Shown piece by piece: positions 1 to 9,109 of a stretch of DNA of 64,000 nt. How positions within the stretch are numbered: the stretch's first letter is position 1; each line of letters begins with the position of its first letter. Position numbers and translations under genes: made by a program. Source of the DNA: Dastarcus helophoroides (lineage: Eukaryota > Arthropoda > Insecta > Coleoptera > Bothrideridae); assembly GCA_028583605.1 (NCBI GenBank), contig CM053327.1, positions 26,957,629 through 27,021,628 on the forward strand. The letters are read 5' to 3'. The notes under the pieces are model-generated. The model was not told the DNA's origin, did no database searches, and saw only the letters and a program-made list of their open reading frames with translations.

Positions 1-2040
1 AAATTTTTTAGTTTTCAAAGTTTGACTTTTTGAAAAATTTCATTTCTAAAAATTTCGAAAAGTACTGACGAATCTGATGTTTTAAATTGCGAATTGAAAG
101 CTGACATTTTATTAAGAAATACTTTTTAGGTTTAAACTAAAAAGTCTAAAAAAAAGTCGAAGCTAAAAAAATCGAAGCTTTAAAAAAATAGACATTTCAA
201 AACGCTAGTTATCGAAAGTCAAAATTTTGAAAATTTCCACTTTGTAAAGTTTTTTTCAGTATTTCCTGAACATTTTTTTTTATTATCAAAATTTCAACTT
301 TTGTTGAAGTTTCAGCTTTTTTAAAAATTTGACCTTTTTTCCAAACTTCGACCTTTTATTCAAAATTTCGACTTTTTTTAAAACATTCACCTATTTTTCC
401 CAATTCAATGTTTTTTGAAAGTTTCGACCTTTTTTTAAAAAACTTTAAATTTTTAAATTTTTTTAAATTTGACTTTTTCAAAAATTTCTTTTCTGAAAAT
501 TTTTAAATTTTTTGAATAATCTGACGTTTTAAATTGCGAATTGAAAGCCAGCATTTTATAAAGGAATATTTTTTACGTTTAAACTGAAAAGTCTAAAAAA
601 AAGTCGAAGCTTAAAAAAGTAGAAATTTTAAAGCGTTATATATAGTTTTCGAAAAAGTAAAAATTTTGAAAATTTCTATTTTTTTAAAACGTTTTAGAAA
701 GCCAACGTTTTCTAAAAATTTCGTCCTTTGATCACCAAAATGTTAACTTTTGTCGAAGCTTCGTCTTTTTTTTTAAACTTCGAGTTTTTTTTCAAATTTC
801 GACCTTTTATTCAAAATCTCGACTTATTTAAAAAACTTCCCCCTATTTTGCAAAATTTTAATGTTTTTGGAAAATTTTGCTCTTTTTTTAAAAAAACTTT
901 GAATTTTATTTTGAATTTTCAAATTGTTCTAAATTTGACTTAATATTTCTCTTCTAAGAATTTCGAAATTTTTTGAAATATTTGACGTTTTAAATTACGA
1001 ATTGAAAGCCAACTTTTTATAAAGGAATATTTTTTACGTTTAAACTGAACAATCTAAAAATAGTCAAAGCTTAAAAAAGCAGAAATTTTACGTCACAGTT
1101 TTCGAAAAAGTCAAAATTTTGAAAATTTCCACTTTTTTAAAAATTTTTACAATGTCAACGTTTTCTGAAAATTTCGTCCTCTTATCACCAAAATGTCAAC
1201 TTTTGTCAAAGTGTCGTCTTTTTTTTAAACTTCGACCTTTTTTCCAAACTTTGAGCTTTTAATTAAAATCTCGACTTATTTGAAAAACTTCCCCCTATTT
1301 TTCAAAAATGTGAGTTTTTTTGAAAATTTTCCATGTTTTTTTGAAAATTTCGATCTTTTTTTTGAAAATTTTATTTTTTTTTTCAACTTTCAAATGTTTT
1401 TAAATTTGATTTTTAGAAAAAATTGTTTTCTGAAATTTTCGAAATTTTTTGAAGAATCTGACGTCTTAAGTTGCGCATTGAAAGCTGGGATTTTAAAAAG
1501 ATTTTTTTTAAACTGGACTAGAAAGTACAAAAAAAATTGAAGCTTCAAATAAGTAGAAATTACAAAACGTGACAGTTTTCGAAAGAGCCGAAATTTCGAA
1601 TATTTTCATTTTTTAAAGTTTTTTTTTCAAAATTTCCGCTTGGTTGTAAATTTCGACCTTTTATCATCAAAAGATCGACTTTTACTGGAAGTTTTTACTT
1701 TTCGGAATTCCTTTTTTTTCTCAATTTCGACCTTTTTTTGAAAATTTCAATATTTTTTTCAAAATTGTGATTTTTTTCAAATCTTCGTATTTTTTTAAAT
1801 TCGACCTTTTGAAAGATTCACCTTCTAGAAATTTCGAAATCTTTTGAAGAATCTGACGTTTTAAACTGCGAATTTAAAGCTAGCATTTTAAAAAATAGTT
1901 CACGTTTTAAAAAGAGTTCAAATTAACCAGAATTTTTGAGTTTAAAATTCAAACATGAGGTTTTGAGAAAAAGAGCATTTCCAGTAAAAATTTAGAGTTA
2001 GCCTGATTTTTATCATTAAATTTCGAAAAAAAGTAGGCTT
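1..2040. repeat. T-rich TTCGA tandem array, units of about 450 bp
   Basis: The stretch is T-rich on the + strand, made of T and A tracts punctuated by TTCGA or TTCGAAATTT. A landmark reading ctgacgttttaaattgc with small changes, followed by a conserved block of about 90 bases, recurs at about 71, 519, 979, 1455 and 1850, giving spacings of 448, 460, 476 and 395. This is a diverged higher-order tandem repeat of about four and a half units. The open frames at 728-943 and 1280-1540 are by-products of Phe/Leu-rich translation of T tracts, not genes. Confidence 0.85.
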
Positions 2041-2145
2041 CAACATTTTTGTAATTCACGAACAGCAGCTCACTGGAGCCCTGGGAAGCGCGGACCGTGG
2101 GACATTTGTCCCCTTGGCCACCCTCTGTCGGCGGGCTTAATTTTC
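2041..2145. other. Short GC-rich patch at the end of the array
   Basis: After 2 kb of A/T tracts the sequence switches abruptly to a GC-rich patch (about 2061-2140, including gggaagcgcggaccgtggga). It has no open frame. It could be a fragment of a transposon end or other dispersed repeat, but I cannot identify it. Confidence 0.3.
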
Positions 2146-3685
2146 ATGTTAACGTATTAATATGTTAGTAAATGAGAGGTTGTTAAAATTTTGAAGTATC
2201 TTGTTTTTTTGTCAGTTAGCAGAAATTAAATTACATTACAGATACCTTTAATGTTTGAGAAAATTAACCAAGTATAATAGTAATTTACCAGATCGAAGCG
2301 ATTTAATTTAGAGAGATAATTATTATGTCTGGAGAAGTGCTAAATGGTGAGTAAGAGGTGTATTAACAACAGAAGGTAAACAGGGAATTGGCGTCATTAA
2401 TCTGGCCTGAAGGCAGACATTCTGTTGATTTACAACGAAGCTGGGCTATGCTAACAAGATAGTTTAGGTGTTGGTGATGACCGAGTAAAACCCTGGCAGC
2501 TCGATGTTCCCCAGTTTTAGTTCGTAGTTGGATTATTGATTGCAGGAAGTACACTGTACTGTCTCTGCTGCACGCTGCAATTACTCATATTTCTCTTAGT
2601 TATCGTGTTTTAAAATCAATTTTATTTCATTCGACTGTGCAACTTCAAGACTTTATAACAACAAATTCTTCCTATCAACGAGATTGCGACACATACAGAA
2701 ATGGGAAGCCATCATATAACGATATATATTCTTCGAAAAGTATTTTCCTCTCTCTTCTGTGCTCAAAACAAAATACGGACGTGCCCTGAAAAAGAAATTA
2801 CGTGTATGCATGAGCGCGAATCCCAAATGAAACAGTGACCGTCTTGCTTGTTCAATTTTCGTTTTACGACTTCAACAAGGATATTGTTCCTTGGGCCGTT
2901 TTATTGTTTTCTAATGCCCTTTCTAACTCACGTACACACTTGCTTAACAATGTTGTTGCCGAACACTGGGGAAGGCTTAGAATTTGAAACCGAGATTTGT
3001 TGTCGGTGGATTATAAGGAAAGTTTTTATTGATCCCCCGCTCCCGACTTGATGAAATACAACATCATTTAGCGGCCGACTATTGATTCTTATCCGCATTT
3101 GTGTGTATTATGAAAAATTGCTTTCGTTTCAAGTCAGTGAACTTGCGTTCAATTGGAAATAAAGACCGAAAATCGAAAAGAAGATATAAATTGATCGTTT
3201 AATTAAGACATTTATTTGGATTCGAAATTGAAATTATATGACCAGAGCAAAATTAGTTTTTTGTAGAAATTTGTTTTACTCTTTTTTTGTAATATGCTAG
3301 TAGGATGTCAAAGTCTCTTAGATTAGTTTTAGACTCTGTTAATGAGCAAGCTGCGATTATATTGACATTTTTTCAACTTGCAGTAGGTTTTAAGTGTCAA
3401 ACTAAATGCATTCAAATTGTTAATCTTCATTTATAACTTTTGGTACGTCGGAGAAACCTGAATTTTTATCAGAACTAAAGAAATCAGTTTTCGTCTTCAA
3501 ATCCCCTGAATGAGTTGACTATAACTCAAAATTCGACGTTTTGGTCACAAGACCCAACGATGACAGTAGCGGACCCGATGGGCTGACTGGCGCGCGATGC
3601 TAAGCTTGATAAGTGTCAAATACCAAAGGTCTTTATTTCCTTTTATGGGAGACGTTAAAGGCCGTGTCACCGAGATTCAAATTCA
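2146..3685. other. Complex AT-rich sequence without a recognisable gene
   Basis: Mixed-composition DNA with none of the TTCGA tracts of the preceding array. The short frames at 2363-2554 (minus) and 2848-3051 (plus) show no recognisable domain or codon pattern. I see no promoter, splice structure or repeat I can defend. Confidence 0.5.
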
Positions 3686-4384
3686 TTTGTAACTTCCATA
3701 AGTTTGTTCGAGTCTCAGTCAGCATTATATATCCCGGTCTTTACAGCCAGGCTAAACATCTGACCTACCCTTATTCTTTCCAGATCTTCTGGTCTTAGTG
3801 TTTCTTTGCCAGTCAGATTGTATCTGTATCTGGCAAGGTTTGGACAAGCACACACAATGTGTAAACTTGTTTCCTTTTCAGTCCCACACGGTCAATATCG
3901 GTCACTTTCTCCTAGGTTGAGTTTAACCAGGTGTCCTTTAAAGAGCCCGAGGCCAGTGAGCAGACCTACTGAAGTACAGTCGATATCGGTCACTTTATCT
4001 AGGTTGAGTTTAACCAGGTTTTCTTTAAAGTTCCCGAGACCAGTGAACAGACTTAGTGCTTTACTTAATCTGGTTTGTTTCATTGCAATACTTCAGCCCT
4101 TGATTACAAGGGTTTATCCATCAGCTGTCTTGCTTGCCTGCAGGTGGTTATGTTCCTCCACCGGTTCAAATGACCCCGTTCGAGGTTTGTTAATATGATG
4201 TATTTGCCTATAATGCCTACGATCTGTTCGGTGGGTACTTCCACAGTCCCCTCTTGTCAGGTCGTCGCCGACCTCGTTGCCGTGTATGCTGCTGTGTCCG
4301 GACACCCAAACAAGTGTGACCTTGTTGGTTTCTCCCAGTCTATTAAGGGTTTGAACATATTCCCACACTACGGTCCTTCTAGGT
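3686..4384 (-). pseudogene. LINE-A: 3' end of ORF2 (late RNase H domain and zinc-finger tail), broken
   Basis: Reading the minus strand from 4384 down, the translation gives the second half of an RNase H domain (VVWEYVQTLNRLGE, then TLVWVSGHSSIHGNEVGDDL, the helix with the final catalytic Asp region), followed by the conserved LLTG..KGHLVKL block and a C-terminal zinc-binding tail (CGTEKETSLHIVCACPN). This order is typical of RNase H-bearing non-LTR retrotransposons. The frame is broken by stops and by an 88-bp duplication (3895-4070). The missing first half of the same RNase H domain lies at 8839-9075, so LINE-B inserted between the halves. Clade is uncertain (I/LOA/R1 group). The last recognisable codons lie near 3690. 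Confidence 0.8.
3895..4070. repeat. 88-bp tandem duplication inside LINE-A
   Basis: atatcggtcactt starts at 3895 and again at 3983, and the following bases match for most of the unit. Both copies encode, on the minus strand, the LLTG/LFTG...LVKLNL block before the zinc finger. As 88 is not a multiple of three, the duplication shifts the frame, so it arose in, or created, a dead copy. Confidence 0.85.
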
Positions 4385-4387
4385 CAT

Positions 4388-4545
4388 TTGAATTAGATTA
4401 GATATGGGTTGGACAAAATATATGTATACATTCCTTTCATCACTGCGACCTTAAAGATCTAATATGATAAACCCCGGTATATATTGTTCCTAAATTCCCA
4501 AGCTTTTGTAAAAACCTAGGATTTTCCTAGGAGAAATTTTACTTA
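4388..4545 (-). other. LINE-B 3' untranslated region
   Basis: Non-coding sequence between the zinc-finger tail (last codons near 4546) and the LINE-A flank. It ends on the minus strand in a tandem tctaatctaat tail, the sort of short repeat tail seen at 3' ends of several LINE clades instead of poly(A). Confidence 0.55.
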
Positions 4546-4863
4546 TCTTGCAGGTGTAGCTTGTACCTGTTTCAGGTGAAGTAGTCTCCTGTAAAGCAAT
4601 GCCCCGCATGTGCGAAGTAAGTGTTCTGCAGTTTCCTTGGGTTCGTCGCAAAAGCGGCAAGTCTCTGCCAGGCTTTGCCTATCTTTTTGAGATGGTATCT
4701 TAGCGCCCAGTGTCCTGTAAGAAGACCTGTTATTAACCTTAACTCTGGTTTGCTGAGGTCGAGAAGTTCCTTCGTCTTGGTGTGCGAATATGTGATGAAC
4801 TTTTTCGCATGGTTTTGTCCTGAAATTAATTTCCAGTGGGATTCTTTTTGTTTCTTTTCTCAT
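4546..4863 (-). pseudogene. LINE-B: C-terminal zinc-finger region
   Basis: The minus-strand frame carries CRFCDEPKETAEHLLRTC followed by a short basic tail ending in a stop near 4546. The C-x2-C...H-x4-C spacing is the usual C-terminal nucleic-acid-binding finger that follows RNase H in this type of LINE. It continues directly from the RNase H part at 4880-5330 apart from frame breaks. Confidence 0.8.
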
Positions 4864-4879
4864 TTGTGGACTTCATTTC

Positions 4880-5330
4880 TTATATGGTATTTTGCTGTAC
4901 CAAAGTAAGGTTTGGGTCCAAGAAATGGGGTTGTTTCCTGGCTAGGCGATCGGCAATCCCATTTCCTTCAATACCTATGTATGCTGGCCCCACACCAAGG
5001 TTACCTTGTTGCGGGAAGCTTACTAGTTTAGTAGTTGCACACGAGTATGGATTTGACAGTAAAGCGACCGCCGCTTGACTGAACAGGTATAGATCCTTGC
5101 TTCTCGTTAATCCTTCGATAGGCATTCCCGAGTGCATGGTTCTGTGGCATGTACTTCTGCCTGGAAGATTGGGGTGAGTTTGAGCTATAAGTCTTTTGTT
5201 AGCCTACATCTTGGGCCATATACACCGACCTCAACCCCTTCTGCTGTTTTTGACCCATCCGTGAACCACATAAGTGATCCTTGCGTGGTTTTTGGTCTAT
5301 CCTACTCAAATGGTGATCTTTTATGACCAC
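4880..5330 (-). pseudogene. LINE-B: RNase H domain, broken
   Basis: On the minus strand WFTDGSKTAEGVEVGVYGPR (first catalytic Asp, near 5300), then FQAEVHA (catalytic Glu, near 5155) and IGIEGNGIADRLAR (last catalytic Asp, near 4955) mark an RNase H fold with all key acidic residues still readable. At least one in-frame stop interrupts the stretch near 5200 and the domain is spread over more than one frame. It would degrade the RNA strand of the RNA-DNA hybrid during target-primed reverse transcription. Not functional as it stands. Confidence 0.85.
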
Positions 5331-5339
5331 TTCAAATGG

Positions 5340-5800
5340 CTATTCAAACTTCAACCTGGTTTGTATTGTATCAACTGGTTTTATCGTTGCCGATGACACA
5401 AATTCTTCGAGAATCCTCATGTGTGCGATAAAGTCTGCTTCCTTCAGATCTACTGCCTGAAGCAGCCTAAAGTCCCTAGAATTGCCTCCTTCTTTACCTA
5501 TAGATGTAAAGGGGAGAAATTCAACATGACTTCCAGAGCTGCAGTTGGACATGTTTTCATTGCTCCTGTAATTCCAAGACGTTGTACTTTTGCAAGTTTA
5601 TCTTGTGCTGTCTTTTCTTTTGCTTTTGGCGACCATACTAACAAGGCGTACAAAACCATTGGTCTGATAACCGTCAGATAAGATCAGTTGATCATTTTTG
5701 GGTTCAGTCCTCAGATTTTTCCAAAGAGTCTACGGCAGGTCCAGCTTACCACTGTTGCACGTTCGATACCTTTGTCAGGTGTGTGTTCCAAGAAAGTTTC
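5340..5800 (-). pseudogene. LINE-B: RT thumb/connection region, broken
   Basis: Minus-strand translation gives SWNTHLTKV near the junction at 5800, then TVIRPMVLYALLVWSP (about 5625-5670), KLAKVQRLGITGAM and a helical stretch up to the RNase H domain. This is the conserved connection between RT and RNase H in RNase H-bearing LINEs. Several stops and a frameshift occur near 5680-5740. The upstream end abuts the LINE-C1 insertion, and the reading picks up again on its other side at 6529. Confidence 0.8.
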
Positions 5801-6528
5801 TTCAAAAACTCAGGGATAATGCAACAAACATACTAATGGACGGTAAAATCCTTCCGATGGGATCTAATCTATCCTAGGAGTGAATGCGAGCACTAACTTC
5901 TCTTGGGACGATCATGTGCGCACCATTGCCAAATCCGCCTCTCGGAAGCTAGGCTTTCTTTTTAGAGCTAAAAATTATTTCACATCTTATCAGCTATTAG
6001 TACTATACAAAGCTCAAGTTAGGCCAACACTATAATAGTGTTCTCATGTTTGGAGTTCAGCCCCAAAACACACTTTAGCTCTCTTGGATTCAATTTAAAG
6101 AAGAGCGATTCGCCTAATTGATGACGAGAGTCTGACCGATTCTCTCGAAACACTAGAGCACAGGCGTATGGTTGGTGACTTGTCTCTTTTCTACAAGTAC
6201 TATCATGGAAGATGCTCGCAGGAACTAATAGGATTGATCGCCCCAAGGGCAAGATTCTTGAGGCGTACTAGACAGTCGGAGGCAGCAAATTCCTGTGCGG
6301 TCCAGCTTGACACGGTGAGAACTTCTGTCTACGGAGACTCTTTTTTCGATAGAACTTCCAAACTATGGAAATTGTTACCGAAAGCAATTTCCCCAAGAAT
6401 TACAACTTATCATTTTTTAAGAAGGCGGTTCATCGCCATCTACCCTTGTTTGCGCATCCTACTCGCAGTGCTTTGAAAGCGGGGTTACCCTTTGCGAGTG
6501 GATTAAACTTTAAAAACAAGCAAGTTTC
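5789..6528. repeat. Target-site duplication around LINE-C1 (5789-5800 and 6517-6528)
   Basis: caagaaagtttc at 5789-5800 and caagcaagtttc at 6517-6528 match at 11 of 12 positions and sit exactly where LINE-B homology stops on each side of the inserted LINE-C1. This is the signature of target-primed insertion and fixes the borders of the 716-bp insert. Confidence 0.85.
5801..6516 (+). mobile_element. LINE-C copy 1: CR1/jockey-like LINE, 5'-truncated 3' end, inserted in LINE-B
   Basis: Plus-strand sequence homologous to the minus copy at 7241-8599. It encodes the RT C-terminal part and the region after it: LGVNAS-type start, SWDDHVR, a LGFLFRAKN stretch, RRMVGDLSLFYKYYHGRCSQ (about 6168-6215), and the conserved end RTSVYGDSFFDRTSKLWKLL (about 6310-6375). 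Stops and small deletions break the frame. Relative to copy 2 it has lost about 28 bases after aaaactcagg (near 5810), a deletion that looks mediated by a short repeat, and four bases near 5873. The 3' end reads gattaaactttaaaaa. Confidence 0.88.
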
Positions 6529-7240
6529 TGTTCCAGCATTAAACCTAGATATTTTGTCTCACTTGAGAAGTCAATTTGTACTCCGTTCATGATGGGAACT
6601 ATTAATGAGAACTTCCTTTTTTTAGTAAATGGAATAATAACTGTTTTGCTCGGGTTGACTCTTAGGCCTTCCTTTCAGCACCAATTGTTGATGACGTTTA
6701 GGGCATCAGGTTTGATATAAATCTGTCATACTTTACCTTTACAGTGACGACAATGTCATTTGCATATCCCTGCGTTTCAAAGTCTGAGTTGTGTAACTTT
6801 AGAAGATCATCCACAACAATAGACCATAGTAGGGGCGATAATACTTCTTCTTGAGGACAGCCCCTTACCGCAGTGACCGTTGCTGAGTCTCCTCCCAAGT
6901 TTGCTTTGATTCTTCTTCCTTTAAGCATGGATTGTATCCACTCGGTTGTTGTTGTTGTTGTTGTTTCAAAGCCCTTGTTTTGTGAGCTCTTTCTGTGAAT
7001 TCATATGAGGTGTTGCCGGAGGCACCCTCTACATCGATGAATGCACAAAAAACAATATCATTTGCTGTGAATGCCTTTTCGATCCTCTTTATGAGATTAT
7101 TAAGGCCGTCTAGATAGATTTGCCTGATTAATAAGCAAATTGGTTCTTGTGAAGTGGTGCCTATATTAGGACCTTGCTTGTAATGTGAAGATCTATGATT
7201 TTCCCCATTGTTTTAAGGAGAAATGTGTTTTTTTTTAACC
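6529..7240 (-). pseudogene. LINE-B: reverse transcriptase palm, catalytic residues lost
   Basis: On the minus strand the order is FLLKTMGKIIDLH (about 7215), FCAFIDVEGASGNTSYEF (about 7030-7060; the usual GAFDN is changed to GASGN), a (TTG)n-expanded stretch at 6944-6966, GCPQEEVLSPLLW (about 6840), QGYANDIVV (about 6755; the catalytic YADD is YAND), then NPSKT and KYLGLML up to the junction. Loss of the second palm Asp and the D-to-N change in YADD make the enzyme dead. Upstream and downstream parts lie beyond the LINE-C insertions. Confidence 0.85.
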
Positions 7241-7326
7241 TCAAACCCAAATATTATATTTTTTTTATGGAAATGTGGCTGAAGACCTTTCTTTTAAGTT
7301 TAATCCACTCGTAAAGGGTAACCCCA

Positions 7327-8061
7327 TTATGCTTTCAAAGCACTGCGAGTAGGATGCGGAAACAAGGATAGATTGCGATGAACCGCTTTCTTAAACAAGG
7401 AGAGGTTGTAATTTTTGGGGAAAATTCCTTTCGGTAACAAGTTCCATAACTTGGAAGTTCTATAGAAAAAAGAGTCTCCGTAGACAGAAGTCCTCGCTGT
7501 GTCAAGCTGGACCGCACAGGAATTTGCTGTCTCCGACTGTCTAGTACGCCTCAAGAATCTTGCCCTTGGGGGGATCAATCCTATTAGTTCCTGCGAGCAT
7601 CTTCCATGATAGTACTTCTAGAAAAGAGACAAGTCACCAACCATACGCCTGTGCTTTAGTGTTTCGAGAAAATCGGTCAGACTCTCGTCATCAATTAGGC
7701 GAATCGTTCTTCTTTGAATTGAATCCAAGAGAGCTAAAGTGTATTTTGGGGCTGAACTCCAAACATGAGAACAGTATTCTAGTATTGGCCTAACTTGAGC
7801 TTTGTATAGTGTTAATAGCTGATGAGATGTGAAGTACTTTTTAGCTCTAAAAAGAAAGCCTAGCTTCTGAGAGGCAGATTTGGCAATAGCGCGTACATGA
7901 TCGTCCCAAGAGAAGTTACTGCTCGCTTTCACTCCTAGGATTGATAGATTAGATTCCATAGGAAGAATTTTACTGTCCATTAGTATGTTTGTTGCATTAT
8001 CCCTTGATGTTTTCTTAGATAAAACCACGGCCTGAGTTTTTGAAGCGTATAAGTCGACCAA
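7327..8061 (-). pseudogene. LINE-C copy 2: C-terminal part of ORF2
   Basis: Two minus-strand frames (7618-8061 and 7327-7578) separated by one frame break near 7600 cover the conserved C-terminal region: ILGVKASSNFSWDDHVRAIA, LGFLFRAKKYF, LEYCSHVWSSAPKYTLALL, IRLIDDESLTD, RRMVGDLSLF, then PPRARFLRRTRQSE, RTSVYGDSFFYRTSKLWNLL. This is the best-preserved copy of LINE-C in the window; fragments of the same region recur at 47189-47404 and 58229-58303. Confidence 0.85.
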
Positions 8062-8109
8062 ATTGTTCTTACCCCATTCCAGAATAATCTCGAGATCCCG
8101 ATTAATCGT

Positions 8110-8599
8110 CTATATCTGCTGTTTCCTTAGTCGACCTGAAGCAACGATAGGTAATGGTTTGTTGGAGAAAAAAGATGACACAAGGTTACTATCATTTGCG
8201 TAGCTGTATATAGGATTGAAAGTTGAAGCGAAGAGATCGTTGTGTAACAGAAATAGAGGAGGAGACAGAACAGACCCCTGAGGCACCCCTGAGATAATCG
8301 CAAATGTCTCGGATGAGATGCCATCGACGACGACCTGAAAAGATCTGTAAGCGAGAAAATTGGATATCAAATGACAGAGTCCAGAAGAAAGATCATAAGA
8401 TGTTAATTTGGCGAGAAGAAATCGGTGCCACACTCTGTCGAAAACCTTTGAGATATCCAATGCCACAATTCTTGCTTCACCATGTTTTTCCATAGCTGAG
8501 TTACAGATATGAGTAACATATGCCAGTAGATCGCCAGTGGAACGTTGTTGTCTAAAACCGTATTGCCTGTCGGAGATGATTCTATTTTCCTCCAGATAT
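8110..8599 (-). pseudogene. LINE-C copy 2: reverse transcriptase domain
   Basis: A continuous minus-strand frame covers RT motifs from fingers to palm: QYGFRQQRSTGDLL, VALDISKVFDRVWH with the first Asp, SGVPQGSVLSP, and SYANDSNLVSS where YADD has become YAND. The frame ends in a stop near 8110. The frame also extends upstream to 8670 through LINE-B DNA, but that part is read out of LINE-B's own frame and is not part of LINE-C. D-to-N at the catalytic site predicts no activity. Confidence 0.85.
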
Positions 8600-8838
8600 T
8601 TGGCTAATAGGTCTATAAGATTTAGGATGGGCGTTTGATCGCCTTCCAGCCTTTGGGATGAAAACCACATTAACTTCTCTCCAGGTTTAAGGAATATACC
8701 TCAGGCGATAACTAGCTCTAAATAGTTGAGTTAGTGGAGTCATTAGCTCCGTTAGGCGCTCTTGCAGCAGGGCTGGAAAGATTCCGTCTTCGCTTGGTGA
8801 TTTGTAGGGGTTAGAAGAATTTACCTTTCGTAGTATTT
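8600..8838 (-). pseudogene. LINE-B: RT N-terminal (fingers) segment
   Basis: Minus-strand translation gives KILRKVNSSNPYKSPSEDG, then ALLQERLTELMTPLTQLFRA, RYIP, TWREVNVVFIPKAGRRSN and HPKSYRPIS. The K(S/A)P.EDG...LF.AS...YIP..W....FIPK.G pattern is the N-terminal part of a LOA/R1-type RT. The segment starts at the LINE-B truncation point near 8838 and stops at 8600, where LINE-C2 is inserted; the next LINE-B residues (FLLKTM) are at 7240. Confidence 0.82.
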
Positions 8839-9075
8839 TTCTTTTAGTGAAAATTCTTCCTGATAGTAGGGCATTTAACGCTGTACGGCGATCCGTGCAC
8901 ATGTAGATTGAACGGAGAGGCATCATGTTAATTTGGAAATTTGCGCATTCTCGAATGGCCCATATTTCAGTCATAAAGACCGAAGCATGTTCTCCCATTG
9001 GAATACTTTTCCTGTAATTATTGCTTGGTCTATAGATCCGAGCTCCACATCTTCCACCTGGGCTGACCAAAGGTT
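8839..9075 (-). pseudogene. LINE-A: first half of RNase H domain
   Basis: Minus-strand frame with GGRCGARIYRPS, MGEHASVFMTEIWAIRECAN (catalytic Glu in TEIWAI) and IYMCTDRRTALNALLSGRIF (catalytic Asp in CTD). It is a different sequence from the RNase H of LINE-B at 4880-5330, but it runs naturally into the half domain at 3686-4384. Upstream of about 9075 the homology is lost, so the LINE-A remnant is itself 5'-truncated or eroded. Confidence 0.8.
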
Positions 9076-9109
9076 TAGTGGATAAGATTTTCTAATACAA
9101 AAACTTTTG

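Larger units (their letters stand above)
7241..8599 (-). mobile_element. LINE-C copy 2: CR1/jockey-like LINE, RT to 3' end, inserted in LINE-B
   Basis: Minus-strand element of about 1.36 kb. From 8599: YLEENRIISDRQYGFRQQRS (RT fingers), ARIVALDISKVFDRVWH (first catalytic Asp), SGVPQGSVLSP (about 8280), SYANDSNLVSS (about 8200; catalytic YADD is YAND), then NFSWDDHVRAIAKSASQKLG, LEYCSHVWSSAPKYTLALLD and SVYGDSFFYRTSKLWNLLPK to about 7330. One codon is missing in the usual HINDL block. Endonuclease and ORF1 are absent (5' truncation). The 5' junction falls right after LINE-B residues SYRPIS (near 8600) and LINE-B resumes near 7240 with FLLKTM. The A/T-rich tail between 7241 and 7300 is the 3' UTR; I could not settle a target duplication. 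Confidence 0.85.
4388..8838 (-). mobile_element. LINE-B: RNase H-bearing non-LTR retrotransposon (LOA/R1-like), 5'-truncated, split by two LINE-C copies
   Basis: Minus-strand segments at 8838-8600, 7240-6529 and 5800-4388 together give, in order, RT fingers, RT palm, connection region, RNase H, a CCHC-type tail and a 3' UTR. RT and RNase H motifs such as SYRPIS, FLLKTM, GCPQ.EVLSPLLW, YLG and TDGSK mark the family. ORF1 and the endonuclease are missing, so the copy is 5'-truncated. It sits inside LINE-A: LINE-A residues GRIFTKR (about 8840-8860) and VVWEYVQTL (about 4350-4372) join naturally across it. The 3' end carries a short tctaatctaat tail near 4388-4405. Flanks show a weak possible target duplication (cttctag near 4377, cttttag near 8841). 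Two insertions, frameshifts and stops make it non-functional. Confidence 0.85.
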
